Assembly: GCF_013140855.1 (NCBI RefSeq)
Contig: NZ_JABBPG010000002.1
Coordinates: 744,001 to 808,000 of the forward strand
Direction of reading: 5' to 3'
DNA length: 64,000 bases
Source of the DNA: Pseudoalteromonas caenipelagi
Lineage (GTDB): Bacteria > Pseudomonadota > Gammaproteobacteria > Enterobacterales > Alteromonadaceae
This document shows positions 43,312-52,610 of this stretch, one piece after another (positions within the stretch are counted from its first letter, which is position 1; the number at the start of each line of letters is the position of its first letter). The position numbers and the translations under genes are program-made. The notes under the pieces were generated by a model, which ran no database searches, was not told the origin of the DNA, and saw nothing but the letters and a program-made list of their open reading frames with translations.

Positions 43312-46005
43312 TTAATTGTCAGACTGTTGTTTAAATATGCATTCAAACAGGTTGGTCAATACGTCAAGCTCTATTGGTTTTGTTAGGTAATCGCTAAAGC
43401 CAAGGTTGCGTGCTTTATCTTGGTCGGTAGACATCGCATTGGCTGAGACGCCCACTACCGCAATATTCTGTGTGCTCTGGCATTTCTTGAGCATTGAAAA
43501 CACTTCATAGCCTGAAATATCAGGCAAATTGATATCGAGTAGGATCAAGTTTGGTTTGAGCTTTTTAGCCGCTTCAATACCACTTACCCCATCAATGGCT
43601 TCATGATAGATAATATTGTCAAAACGGCTAATGAGTCGTTTCATAAGCTTTCTATTGGTTACATTGTCTTCGATATATAAAACGGTGAGTTGATTGCTTT
43701 GGCGAGTGTCTTCAATTCTAGCTAGGGGTAAAATAAAGGTGACAGTAGTGCCTTGTCCATCAGCACTTTGTACGTCAATTTTCCCGTCCATGGCCTCAAT
43801 AAACTCTTTGGCGATAGTTAAACCAATACCGATCCCTTGTTGTCCTGAATATTCATCAGCCCCCCGTTCAAACGGTTCAAACATATTAGCGAGCTTTTCG
43901 CTCGACAATCCGCTTCCTGTGTCTTTGATATGTGTGCAAACGCTATCATGGTCTTGTGTGAGCGTTATAGTGATCTGAGTATTTTCATCACTATATCGAA
44001 TAGCATTGTCGATGAGGTTTGTGATGACCTGTTTTAGCTTTGAATAATCGCCTTTTACATAATATTGCGCTGTTTCATCGAACGATATTGATATATGTTT
44101 TTGATTAGCGGCTGGTAATAATTGGTTGATAGACTCTTTTAGACTCTCGTTCAGTAAAACTTCTTCGATATTTAAAGAGAGAGCGCCAGTTTGCACTGAC
44201 GCCACTTGTAAAATCTCATTTACCATCAAAGTGAGGTCTTTGCCAGCTGTAGATATTTCTTTTAGGCTATCTATTTGGCTTTCACTCAGATCTTCCTCTT
44301 CGAGTAACTGGGTAAAACCAATAATGGCGTTAAGTGGCGTTCTTAGCTCATGGCTCATGCGTGATAAAAATTTTGATTTGGCTATACTGGCTGCTTGAGC
44401 TAGCTTGGTGGCACTTTCAAGTTCATTGGTTCTTTGCTGAACTTGCTTTTCCAAGTCAATGCGATATTGCGTTAAAGCCGTTTCGTATTTTTTCTGCTCC
44501 GTGATATCTCTAACGATGCCAGTAAACATTTTTGTGTCACCAACAAGCATTTCGCTCACAGCCAAAGACATAGAAAACACCGAACCATCTTTTCTTTGTC
44601 CCAACACTTCTCGGCCTGAGCCTATGACTTTTTTGATACCGCTGGTCATATAGTTAACTAAGTATTGGTCGTGCTCCTGTTGATAGGGGGCGGGCATCAG
44701 CATTTTGATATTTTTGCCAATCACTTCTTGTTCGTTATAGCCAAATATTTTTTCTGCAGCTGGGTTAAAACTGTCAATAATGCCTTTTTCGTTGATGGTA
44801 ATAATACCGTCAATCACTGTCTCTATGATGGCTTTGATGCGCGCAACATGGTCGCTTAACTGTGATTTATGTTCAGCAATCTCTGAGATATCTCTCACGA
44901 TCCCTGTAAACATTCTTTGTCCATCAACGCTCATCTCGCTAATAGATAACGCCATGGGAAACAAGGCGCCATCGGCTTTTTGCCCAAGTACTTCTCGACC
45001 TGAGCCGATGACTTTGGCCTCTCCTGTTGTGAGATAGTTATCAATATAGCTATCATGTTCTTGTTGATATGGCGCGGGCATAAGCATTTTCACGTTTTGC
45101 CCTATAACTTGGTCAGCCTTATAACCAAACATACGCTCGGCTGCAGGATTAAATGTTTCTACAGTCCCTTCACTATCGATGGTGATAATGCCATCAACAA
45201 CGGTATTAATGATGGCTGATAGTCTTGAAAACTGAGACTGCAGCTGAGCAGAAAGATTATCCATATGCTCAGAATCATCGCTTTGGGTGGCGTCTGAAGC
45301 TGCACTTTTGTTAACAATAGATTGGGTGATCAAGGTAATGTCATCGCGAGTACTAATAAGTGAAAAACCAGGAGGTTGTTCAAAGTGTGTTGCCAGAGCG
45401 CTTTTAAGTGTGCGCATCCGAAACTTCAAATAGGCAATATTTAGCAAAATCAGCGCCAAACCTATGAGCAGCCAATTGCCGATATAGATGAAGTTGCTGT
45501 GTGTTATGACTTCGGAAGGTAGGTTTCTTATCTGCAGGTAATAATAGCAATCTGCGGCAGAGACGCACAGACTAATGGCCCCAAATAGGTGATGCTTGTC
45601 TTGATGTATATAGGGAGAATTGTGTTCTACAGAGGATAAAAAGTGGGTGTCCTCAAGTGTATTAGGTAATGTGTTACCAATGTCCTTTTGGTTATCTGAT
45701 GCTGCAATAGTGAGCGTGTTTTGATAGATAAAGTATTCACTTAGATTATTATGGTCAAGGTTGGCACGACCCGCTTTCCATATTGCGAATATCTGTTTAG
45801 GATCATTTTTTGTGGTATCAACAAGCTGATTGAACTGAATTAACTCTTGTGTGAGTAGGTGTATTTGTTCATTTTTGGGAGTTTGATTATTACTGAGTAT
45901 TTGTGTATCCGGTGCGTCTTGCACAACAATAAACAATGAACTTAGTAAGGCCGTTGTTAAAAAGGCAATCACATAAGGGTAGGGGATAGCTTCAAGCCAC
46001 TTCAT
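43312..46005 (-). CDS. Hybrid histidine kinase with two FixL-like PAS domains
   Basis: An 897-residue membrane kinase. Order: TM1 (about 11-28), periplasmic domain, TM2 (about 170-190), two similar PAS domains (about 258-375 and 385-500), a coiled segment, HisKA with the histidine in SRMSHELRTPLN, ATPase domain (DTGSGLSSEKL, GIGIGLTIAKE) and a C-terminal receiver with DINLPDISGYE. Both PAS domains contain PYQQEHD-Y and IGSGREVLG, where FixL has the haem-ligand histidine and a haem-contacting arginine. It is the last gene of a four-gene signalling cluster. Confidence 0.88.
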   Translation of the reverse strand: MKWLEAIPYPYVIAFLTTALLSSLFIVVQDAPDTQILSNNQTPKNEQIHLLTQELIQFNQLVDTTKNDPKQIFAIWKAGRANLDHNNLSEYFIYQNTLTIAASDNQKDIGNTLPNTLEDTHFLSSVEHNSPYIHQDKHHLFGAISLCVSAADCYYYLQIRNLPSEVITHSNFIYIGNWLLIGLALILLNIAYLKFRMRTLKSALATHFEQPPGFSLISTRDDITLITQSIVNKSAASDATQSDDSEHMDNLSAQLQSQFSRLSAIINTVVDGIITIDSEGTVETFNPAAERMFGYKADQVIGQNVKMLMPAPYQQEHDSYIDNYLTTGEAKVIGSGREVLGQKADGALFPMALSISEMSVDGQRMFTGIVRDISEIAEHKSQLSDHVARIKAIIETVIDGIITINEKGIIDSFNPAAEKIFGYNEQEVIGKNIKMLMPAPYQQEHDQYLVNYMTSGIKKVIGSGREVLGQRKDGSVFSMSLAVSEMLVGDTKMFTGIVRDITEQKKYETALTQYRIDLEKQVQQRTNELESATKLAQAASIAKSKFLSRMSHELRTPLNAIIGFTQLLEEEDLSESQIDSLKEISTAGKDLTLMVNEILQVASVQTGALSLNIEEVLLNESLKESINQLLPAANQKHISISFDETAQYYVKGDYSKLKQVITNLIDNAIRYSDENTQITITLTQDHDSVCTHIKDTGSGLSSEKLANMFEPFERGADEYSGQQGIGIGLTIAKEFIEAMDGKIDVQSADGQGTTVTFILPLARIEDTRQSNQLTVLYIEDNVTNRKLMKRLISRFDNIIYHEAIDGVSGIEAAKKLKPNLILLDINLPDISGYEVFSMLKKCQSTQNIAVVGVSANAMSTDQDKARNLGFSDYLTKPIELDVLTNLFECIFKQQSDN

Positions 46006-46033
46006 ATTTGCTCTCTATATGTTCGCTGTGCTT

Positions 46034-48700
46034 TTATTTGGGTAGCTGAATGGTAAAAGTACTCCCTACACCATATTCGCTTTCAACTAGCAGCTCACCA
46101 TGCATTAATTGCACTAATTTTTGAGTTAAAGTTAGGCCTATTCCAGTGCCTTCTGTCTCTGAACGCTCTGCTCCAAGTCGGTTAAACGGTTCAAAGAGCT
46201 TTTCTAAATCATGTTCCGCAATACCTTTTCCTGTATCAGAGATCGAAATAGTGCAATGGTGTGGCGTTTGTTGCGTTTTTACGACGATGCTGCCTCGCTC
46301 ACAGTTATATTTAACAGCATTAGATAGTACGTTAAGGAGCACCTGCTTAAGCCTTAGCGGGTCGCACATAGCATAGACACTGTGAACTTTTTCGACATTT
46401 AAAGAAATCTGCTTTTTGGTGCAATCGGCTTTGATAAGTTTGATACACTCTATGAGCGTTTTAGATACGTCATACATTTGGCTTTCTACTTCAAATTTAC
46501 CGGCTTCTACTTTTGATAAGTCTAAGATTTCATTAATCAAATTTAGCAGGTGGCGACTGGCTTTTAGTATTTCTTTCACGTCTTCGGCATCATCATTACA
46601 GAGGTTGTCTGATGATTCTAATAACTGACCAAACCCCAATATGGCATTTAACGGTGTTCTAAGTTCATGGCTCATATTGGATAAAAACTCAGATTTTGCT
46701 TTATTGGCGCGATCTGCTTCTTCTTTAGCTTGTATCAGTCGCTCTTCATTTTCCAATCTGACCATTTCTAATGAGACGCGGTCTGCAAATACAGCTAAAA
46801 GTGATTTGATATAGTCACAATTATTCAGCTTGTTGCTGCTCATTAAGCCGATATACCCGAGTATATCACCGCCAATAGTAGCCAGAGGCACCGCGATATA
46901 TGCTTCTATCTTGTGTTTTACTAGCCACTCATCTTCAGGAAATGCTAAATACGCGTTTTCCTTATAAAAACATATACCACCGTGTTTTATTTTTTCGCAA
47001 GGAGTATGCTCCAATTGGTACTCGTAATCGTTGATTATCTCTCCATGGTGGGCTAGCGACAGCGTTTTTACCATACCAGGTGTGTCGGTTGGCACTGTGA
47101 TGAAACTGCTTGTGGCGCCCGTTGCTATAGTTAGCCCCATAGTGGTTTGTTCAAAAAACTCGGTTCCGATTGTGGTGGAGGTGCTCACCACCATTGCTTG
47201 CAGGGCCTGCTGGAGCATTTTATTGGTGGTGATGTCTGTTCTAATAGATACGTATTGGTAGGGTCTACCATTTTTTCCAATCATTGGAGTGATGGTTGAG
47301 TTTACCCAATAAAGGCCACCATTTTTTTGCTTATTGCAAATGTCACCTTTCCAAACTCGGCCGCTTTTGATGGTTTTCCATAAGTTTTGATAAAATGCAT
47401 CATCATGTATGTCAGACTTTACGATACGGTGGTTGTGACCTAATAACTCCTCTCTGCTGTAGCCGCTAATTTTACAAAAATAGTCATTCGCATAAATGAT
47501 GTCGCCTTTGTGATCGGTAATGCTGACGATGGCATGAGAGTTAATTGCCAAATGCTCTTTGTCTCGTTCATAGACTTCTTTTTGTAGATTCTCTCTTAAC
47601 ACTTTTTTTAATCGATGACGCCTTGCTCTGACTAAAATTGAACCGCAAAAATGCTCCTGCTCAACGGGTTTTAATAAGAAGTCATCTGCACCTGTTCTGA
47701 GCGCATATAATTGTGCTGTGTAGTCTGTGTCTGAGGAAATAAATACAATCGGTACATCTACAAATTGTGGTTGCTCTCTTAAGATAATGGATAACTCAGG
47801 ACCAATGATATAGGGCATATGATAATCAAGAATAATGACATCGGGGTCTAAATTATGTAACTGTTCCAGCACTTGTAATGGGTCTGAAAACTCATAAGTT
47901 TCGAATCCTTGTGCTGTTAAAAGTTCACCATAAAGGTGCAAAAATGATTTGCTGTCATCGACTATGAGCGCACGATAAGGGGTATCTTTCGTTGCATCAG
48001 ATAACGAACTCATGATTGAGATAATATAAGCTTCGTGATTTGGAAGTCTAATATAGCGATCAACACCCGCTCTAAGCGCTTTTAATCTTAACTGCATATT
48101 CATAAACTTCGACATGAAAAGCAACAGCGCATCGTGAGGCAGCATTCTTTTAATTTCAGAAATATTACTAAGAATGGTTTGCTCTTCAAGGGGGGCATTC
48201 CACTTATAAATAATCATCAAAGACATACTGGAGTCTTGCTGCGCATGCAGATATTCATATAGCGCTTTGATGCTATCAAGCACTTGGCAGTCATACCCTG
48301 AGGTTTCCAATATAGTGGCAAGCTTGACTCCCTCTGTGGGTATATTGTCAATTATAATCACGTGCTCATTTGTGCTGCGGTCGTTTTGCTCCATAATTTC
48401 GACACGCATGCTATTTGCAAAGGTGTGATTATGAGACAGAATATAGCAAATATCTTCAATGCTGGTTTTGAGCTTTTCTGTATTTTGCTCATCAGGATGC
48501 TGAGCATAGTCAGTTAAGTTGTTGATAAGCTCTATACTTAAATATGACTCGGGATATATACCGCTTCCTCTTTGGTCGTCACATCGCTCATGCACCAGTT
48601 CGATCACTCTTTCAACCAAAGATGCTGTAACAGCTTCATGAGCAATGAGTTGTTTTTTTAATTGCACCAACGTATGGAGTAAATTTTGCTCGATATACAT
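46034..48700 (-). CDS. Cytoplasmic hybrid kinase: two receivers, PAS, GAF, HK
   Basis: An 888-residue soluble kinase. An unassigned ~105-residue N-terminal helical region is followed by a degenerate receiver (about 108-230; IIIDN, no clear phospho-aspartate), a complete receiver (about 240-355; LIVDDSKSF, VIILDYHMP, LKPV), a PAS domain with NDYFCKISGY (about 380-490), a GAF domain (about 500-645), a HisKA with SNMSHELRTPLNAI, and an ATPase domain (GKGIAEHDL, GTGIGLTLTQK). It has no membrane helices. It lies 29 nt upstream of the membrane hybrid kinase, so they are likely partners in a phosphorelay. Confidence 0.88.
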   Translation of the reverse strand: MYIEQNLLHTLVQLKKQLIAHEAVTASLVERVIELVHERCDDQRGSGIYPESYLSIELINNLTDYAQHPDEQNTEKLKTSIEDICYILSHNHTFANSMRVEIMEQNDRSTNEHVIIIDNIPTEGVKLATILETSGYDCQVLDSIKALYEYLHAQQDSSMSLMIIYKWNAPLEEQTILSNISEIKRMLPHDALLLFMSKFMNMQLRLKALRAGVDRYIRLPNHEAYIISIMSSLSDATKDTPYRALIVDDSKSFLHLYGELLTAQGFETYEFSDPLQVLEQLHNLDPDVIILDYHMPYIIGPELSIILREQPQFVDVPIVFISSDTDYTAQLYALRTGADDFLLKPVEQEHFCGSILVRARRHRLKKVLRENLQKEVYERDKEHLAINSHAIVSITDHKGDIIYANDYFCKISGYSREELLGHNHRIVKSDIHDDAFYQNLWKTIKSGRVWKGDICNKQKNGGLYWVNSTITPMIGKNGRPYQYVSIRTDITTNKMLQQALQAMVVSTSTTIGTEFFEQTTMGLTIATGATSSFITVPTDTPGMVKTLSLAHHGEIINDYEYQLEHTPCEKIKHGGICFYKENAYLAFPEDEWLVKHKIEAYIAVPLATIGGDILGYIGLMSSNKLNNCDYIKSLLAVFADRVSLEMVRLENEERLIQAKEEADRANKAKSEFLSNMSHELRTPLNAILGFGQLLESSDNLCNDDAEDVKEILKASRHLLNLINEILDLSKVEAGKFEVESQMYDVSKTLIECIKLIKADCTKKQISLNVEKVHSVYAMCDPLRLKQVLLNVLSNAVKYNCERGSIVVKTQQTPHHCTISISDTGKGIAEHDLEKLFEPFNRLGAERSETEGTGIGLTLTQKLVQLMHGELLVESEYGVGSTFTIQLPK

Positions 48701-48768
48701 AGTTACATTACTCCTGATTAATTACGTGATTAAAGAGGCGGTGGTTTGGCAAGTAAATCAGCATATAA

Positions 48769-49821
48769 CTAGTCTTGAAATTTGTTTTTAATGTGATTGA
48801 TTTCATCAATATGTTGCACAAAGATTTCAGTAAGTTTTGGCTCAAAATGATGACCACTTTGCTCTTTAATATAATCAATGGCTGCAGCTATACTCCATGC
48901 TTTTTTGTATGGTCTTACCGAGGTTAACGCATCAAAAACATCTGCAATCGCCGCGATTCTGCCTTCGATAGGGATGGCTTCTTGCTTTAAGCCATTGGGG
49001 TAACCAGACCCATCCCATTTTTCGTGATGACATAGTGCGATATTTCGAGCCATGATCATCAGGTCGGAGGAATCACCTGCGAGCAATTCGCCGCCTATTT
49101 GTGCGTGTGTTTTCATTATTTCCCATTGCTGAGCGTCTAAAGGGCCTGGCTTTAGCAGTATTGAATCAGGAATGCCTATTTTACCGATGTCGTGCATTGG
49201 GCTTGCATGTAATATCAGCTCGCATTCGTAATCAGACCAACCTAGTTTTTGTGCAAGGAACTTACTGATATGGCTCATGCGTAAAATGTGGTTACCTGTT
49301 TCTTCATCTTTATATTCGGCAGCCATGCCTAACCGTTGCACAACACTTAGACGGGTGCTGTGTAGTTCTTTTGTTCTAGCCTCGACCATCTGTTCCAACA
49401 CCTGCGCTTGGTTATCAAGCATTTTGTGAGCGAGATGGGCATCTAGCAAATTTTGCACGCGCATCAGTAACTCATTTTTTTCAAAAGGTTTTGTCACATA
49501 GTCTCGAGCGCCTTTTTGTAGCGCAGTCAGTGTACTTTCGATGCTTTGTTGTGCCGAGATCACGATAATGGGCGGCATTAATTTTTGCTCAAGGCTAAAT
49601 AGCGCATCCATAACCTCAAAACCGTTAAAATGTGGCATATTAATATCTAGTAAAATGAGATCTGGGTTAAGATCACAATAAGCTGTCACCGCCTTTCTGG
49701 AGTCACTTAGAAGATGAACATGTCGATACCCTTTAGCTTTTAGAAGCCTATCTAATAACTTTAAATTGGTTGGGTTATCATCTATTGCAAGAATGACCGA
49801 ACTGTTACGTATCTCTTTCAC
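48769..49821 (-). CDS. HD-GYP domain response regulator (RpfG-like)
   Basis: A 350-residue two-domain protein. The receiver (about 8-125) has ILAIDDNPTN and LILLDINMPHFNG; the HD-GYP domain (about 150-340) has HDIGKIGIPD and HHEKWDGSGYPNGL, the signature of cyclic di-GMP phosphodiesterases. It should lower c-di-GMP when phosphorylated, affecting motility and biofilm. The start is GTG. It is the second gene in the cluster, 68 nt before the cytoplasmic kinase. Confidence 0.9.
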   Translation of the reverse strand: MKEIRNSSVILAIDDNPTNLKLLDRLLKAKGYRHVHLLSDSRKAVTAYCDLNPDLILLDINMPHFNGFEVMDALFSLEQKLMPPIIVISAQQSIESTLTALQKGARDYVTKPFEKNELLMRVQNLLDAHLAHKMLDNQAQVLEQMVEARTKELHSTRLSVVQRLGMAAEYKDEETGNHILRMSHISKFLAQKLGWSDYECELILHASPMHDIGKIGIPDSILLKPGPLDAQQWEIMKTHAQIGGELLAGDSSDLMIMARNIALCHHEKWDGSGYPNGLKQEAIPIEGRIAAIADVFDALTSVRPYKKAWSIAAAIDYIKEQSGHHFEPKLTEIFVQHIDEINHIKNKFQD

Positions 49822-49909
49822 TGTGATTGCGACCTATCTCATGAAACAATGCGGCTGCTAAGTAGCCACTGGGTTGATGTTTATTAGGTTAAAATCTTCC
49901 ATACTGTAA

Positions 49910-51025
49910 TTACTCAACTGCTTTAAGCCGTTCGGTGATATTTTTTAGTTTGTCTTCAAGTACAAATGATAAACCTAGCGTTTCTTCGACGACTTCTTTT
50001 GTCTCATCCACTAACCCCATAAGCTCAGACTCTTGCTCTTCATCAAGCCCTAGGGTAATGATTTTTAACTGCACAGCTTGAGATAGGTCGTTAACAAGTT
50101 TGCTGATTTGTGCATCTTGACTCTGGCATAGGTTTTTGATGCTGGCAAAGTCATCGGTGAGTTGACTCTTTAAGTTATTGATCGCTTTTTGACGAATATT
50201 GTGTTTTTCAATTTGTTCTTCAATAAAGTCAATTCTGCTGTCGACAATAGTCAGTAAAATGGCGAAGTTGTCGCGTAGCCGCCCAATCACTTCATCATCA
50301 TCATCAACATGAATACCTTTGATGAGCATTGAGCAAGAAGGGGAGTTAAAAAGCAGGTTTGAGCCAAAAGGCACGATGCGCTTAGCGCTTCTACCTAGTT
50401 CTAATATTTCGCGTTCTAAGTCAGACATTGTTGCTTTAGGAAACTGGTGGTATTCACCGGCTACCCTAAATTCTACACAGCAGTTAACTCCAGCATTGGC
50501 GAAGTACAGCTTTATATTGTTAAAAAGAATACCTAAATCAGTGACTTCTAAATTGTCGGTAAAAAAGGTAACGAGCTCTCCAAGTTCACTCGCTTGTTGC
50601 ATTGACGTAAAAGCGGTATTTGAGGCTAACTCATACATTTCTTTGAGGCCATCGCGCTCGGATATGCGCAGCTCTACACGTCTTAACTTTTCACGCAGTT
50701 CTTGAAAGTCTACTGGTTTGGCAATGTAGTCGTCTCCACCACAGCCATAAGCATTGAGTTTGTCTTCACTGGAGGTCAGCGCTGAAATAAATATTATTTC
50801 GCACTCATTGTATGCACCATGCCCTCTTATCTCTTTAACTAAGTCATAACCGGTATAATCGGTACCAAGCATAATATCCATAAGTACCACTTGCGGCTGA
50901 TGCATCTCCATTAGAGCAAGTATTGGCTCACTGCCATCAGATGAGGTGATTTCGTGCTGCTTGCCCAGTGCCTTTTCCAGAACTGCCCTGTTTTGAGGGT
51001 TATCGTCAACGGACAATATTTTCAC
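49910..51025 (-). CDS. Receiver-domain protein with unknown output
   Basis: A 371-residue protein whose N-terminal ~120 residues are a receiver (LSVDDNPQN, VVLMDIMLG, AKPVDFQE). The rest has no DNA-binding or enzyme motif: a possible GAF-like middle (about 150-260) and a long amphipathic coiled helix (about 262-370). The start is GTG with GGAAGG upstream. It is the first gene of the cluster and may be an adaptor or phosphate sink for the two kinases. Its output is not known. Confidence 0.75.
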   Translation of the reverse strand: MKILSVDDNPQNRAVLEKALGKQHEITSSDGSEPILALMEMHQPQVVLMDIMLGTDYTGYDLVKEIRGHGAYNECEIIFISALTSSEDKLNAYGCGGDDYIAKPVDFQELREKLRRVELRISERDGLKEMYELASNTAFTSMQQASELGELVTFFTDNLEVTDLGILFNNIKLYFANAGVNCCVEFRVAGEYHQFPKATMSDLEREILELGRSAKRIVPFGSNLLFNSPSCSMLIKGIHVDDDDEVIGRLRDNFAILLTIVDSRIDFIEEQIEKHNIRQKAINNLKSQLTDDFASIKNLCQSQDAQISKLVNDLSQAVQLKIITLGLDEEQESELMGLVDETKEVVEETLGLSFVLEDKLKNITERLKAVE

Positions 51026-51348
51026 AAGCCTTCCTAATTTAAATTGTTTTTGAGCACCTGTATTTAAAAGTAGCTAAGGAAGTATCCCCTAGCAAATAAC
51101 TCGAGCTGCTTTTAGTTTTTGAGTTTCTTCAACCTGTAAAGTCTGTAGCAACTTGAACTTAATTGTTTTCATTAACCAATATGAACTCTGCTGTTTAAAT
51201 ATTGCTCTAACTCAAATGTCCTCAGTAAAAAATAGCTCTGCTTTTGCTGGTAGCGAGCAGCATATCAGCGACAAGACAATATGAGCGCTGGTAAAGTGCA
51301 TCGAGTTAGAAGCAATCACAGCGCCCTTTACATTTTAATTGTGAGCAA
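51026..51348. other. 323-bp gap without a gene
   Basis: Must hold the promoter of the signalling cluster. No convincing frame, palindrome or repeat was seen; the end next to the porin gene holds no clear terminator. Confidence 0.5.
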
Positions 51349-52527
51349 TTATTCATATTGCCATTGTTGTTTGTAATCATATCGAAAACCCACAGAAATC
51401 GACTGCATGTCAGCTTGATTATCAAAGGATTTATTTAAGTATTCTAAATGTACCCGAAGAGGTTTAGTTGGAAGCCATTCAAGGGTAACGTTATATCCGT
51501 CAAAACTTTGGTTATTTGTATCAAAGTGATTGTAGCCATCATCAAAATCAAAAATGCCGGTCTTTAGTTTGTAGCGATCGGCGAATTGATAAGCCAAAGA
51601 TAAGTCAAAAGTGTGACCACTGCGGGATAAACTCGCCTGATTGCGCGCATAGTCTTTGTTTTGATAGGACACAGCGCCATAAAATCGGTTGGTAAACTGG
51701 TATGCAAATGAGCTAGCCCAGATGCGGTTGTGGCCAAGCTTGACATCTTTGTCGAATATATCATTTTGTTGGTAAGTCAATGCGGCATGTAGCCCATGTG
51801 CATCATAACTCACGCCTGCATTGAACAAGTCAGTTTGCTTGTCCCCTTGATTGCCGTCAAATTGTCCAACGGCAACAAATGTGAGTGGTCCGGTCTCAAA
51901 ACGATAACTCAACAGGTTGTCGACGAAGAAGATGCTTTCAGGATCGTATGCAAAAGGGCTGCTTGAATGGTTGAATATGTCAACGTATTCGGCAATGAAT
52001 AGATATTGCGCTGGTCTTTGTTTACCTATGCCAAAACGGCCATAGGGGGTTGAAAGAGCGGTGTAAGCACGTCGAGATTTCCCAAAGTTCCCTTCATTGG
52101 CCAGATCAATCCCCCACTCGCCATGTAGTTGTGCTGACCAACCAGGTTGAAATTCGTGGCTAACTTTGAGTCCTGCATGAGATAGCGCATCTCGCACGTC
52201 CCAATTACTGTGAGTTTGCTCATCTATCAGTCCAAAAGTAGGACGAATGGTAGCGTATACATCAACCTTTGTTGTCTCATTTACGAGAGGAGCGGCTTTG
52301 TCTTGTTGTGCTGATATAACCTGTGCGGTCTTATCTTGTGGCGCTTTATTTGCGCTAAGAGTACGTTTATTTTGTTCTAAAAACCTGGCTTTTAATTGTG
52401 CAAGCTGAGCCTCTAATGCCTCTATATCGTCCATGGTAACTGCTCTATCAGTGGCGTTTGCAACGAGGCTGAATAACAAACATAGTACTGAAATTAGACC
52501 TGCACAGTTGTGTACTGAAAGTCGCAT
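51349..52527 (-). CDS. Outer-membrane porin with N-terminal coiled coil
   Basis: A 392-residue porin. A signal peptide (ending LVANA) is followed by a short coiled coil (IEALEAQLAQLKARF), seen in trimeric porins, and a beta-barrel built from alternating strands such as YATIRPTFGL and AQLHGEWGIDL. The substrate is not known. The ATG at 52527 is preferred to a GTG at 52536 because of AGTGAAGAC upstream, but the evidence is weak. It is divergent from a chemoreceptor gene with a shared short region of about 80 nt, so the two may be co-regulated. Confidence 0.8.
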   Translation of the reverse strand: MRLSVHNCAGLISVLCLLFSLVANATDRAVTMDDIEALEAQLAQLKARFLEQNKRTLSANKAPQDKTAQVISAQQDKAAPLVNETTKVDVYATIRPTFGLIDEQTHSNWDVRDALSHAGLKVSHEFQPGWSAQLHGEWGIDLANEGNFGKSRRAYTALSTPYGRFGIGKQRPAQYLFIAEYVDIFNHSSSPFAYDPESIFFVDNLLSYRFETGPLTFVAVGQFDGNQGDKQTDLFNAGVSYDAHGLHAALTYQQNDIFDKDVKLGHNRIWASSFAYQFTNRFYGAVSYQNKDYARNQASLSRSGHTFDLSLAYQFADRYKLKTGIFDFDDGYNHFDTNNQSFDGYNVTLEWLPTKPLRVHLEYLNKSFDNQADMQSISVGFRYDYKQQWQYE

Positions 52528-52610
52528 AGTCTTCACTTTTGATAGTTGCCAATCATCGAATTATAGTCAACACTTCACAGATTCGGTTGATTTTTGCTCA
52601 GGCGGCTAAA

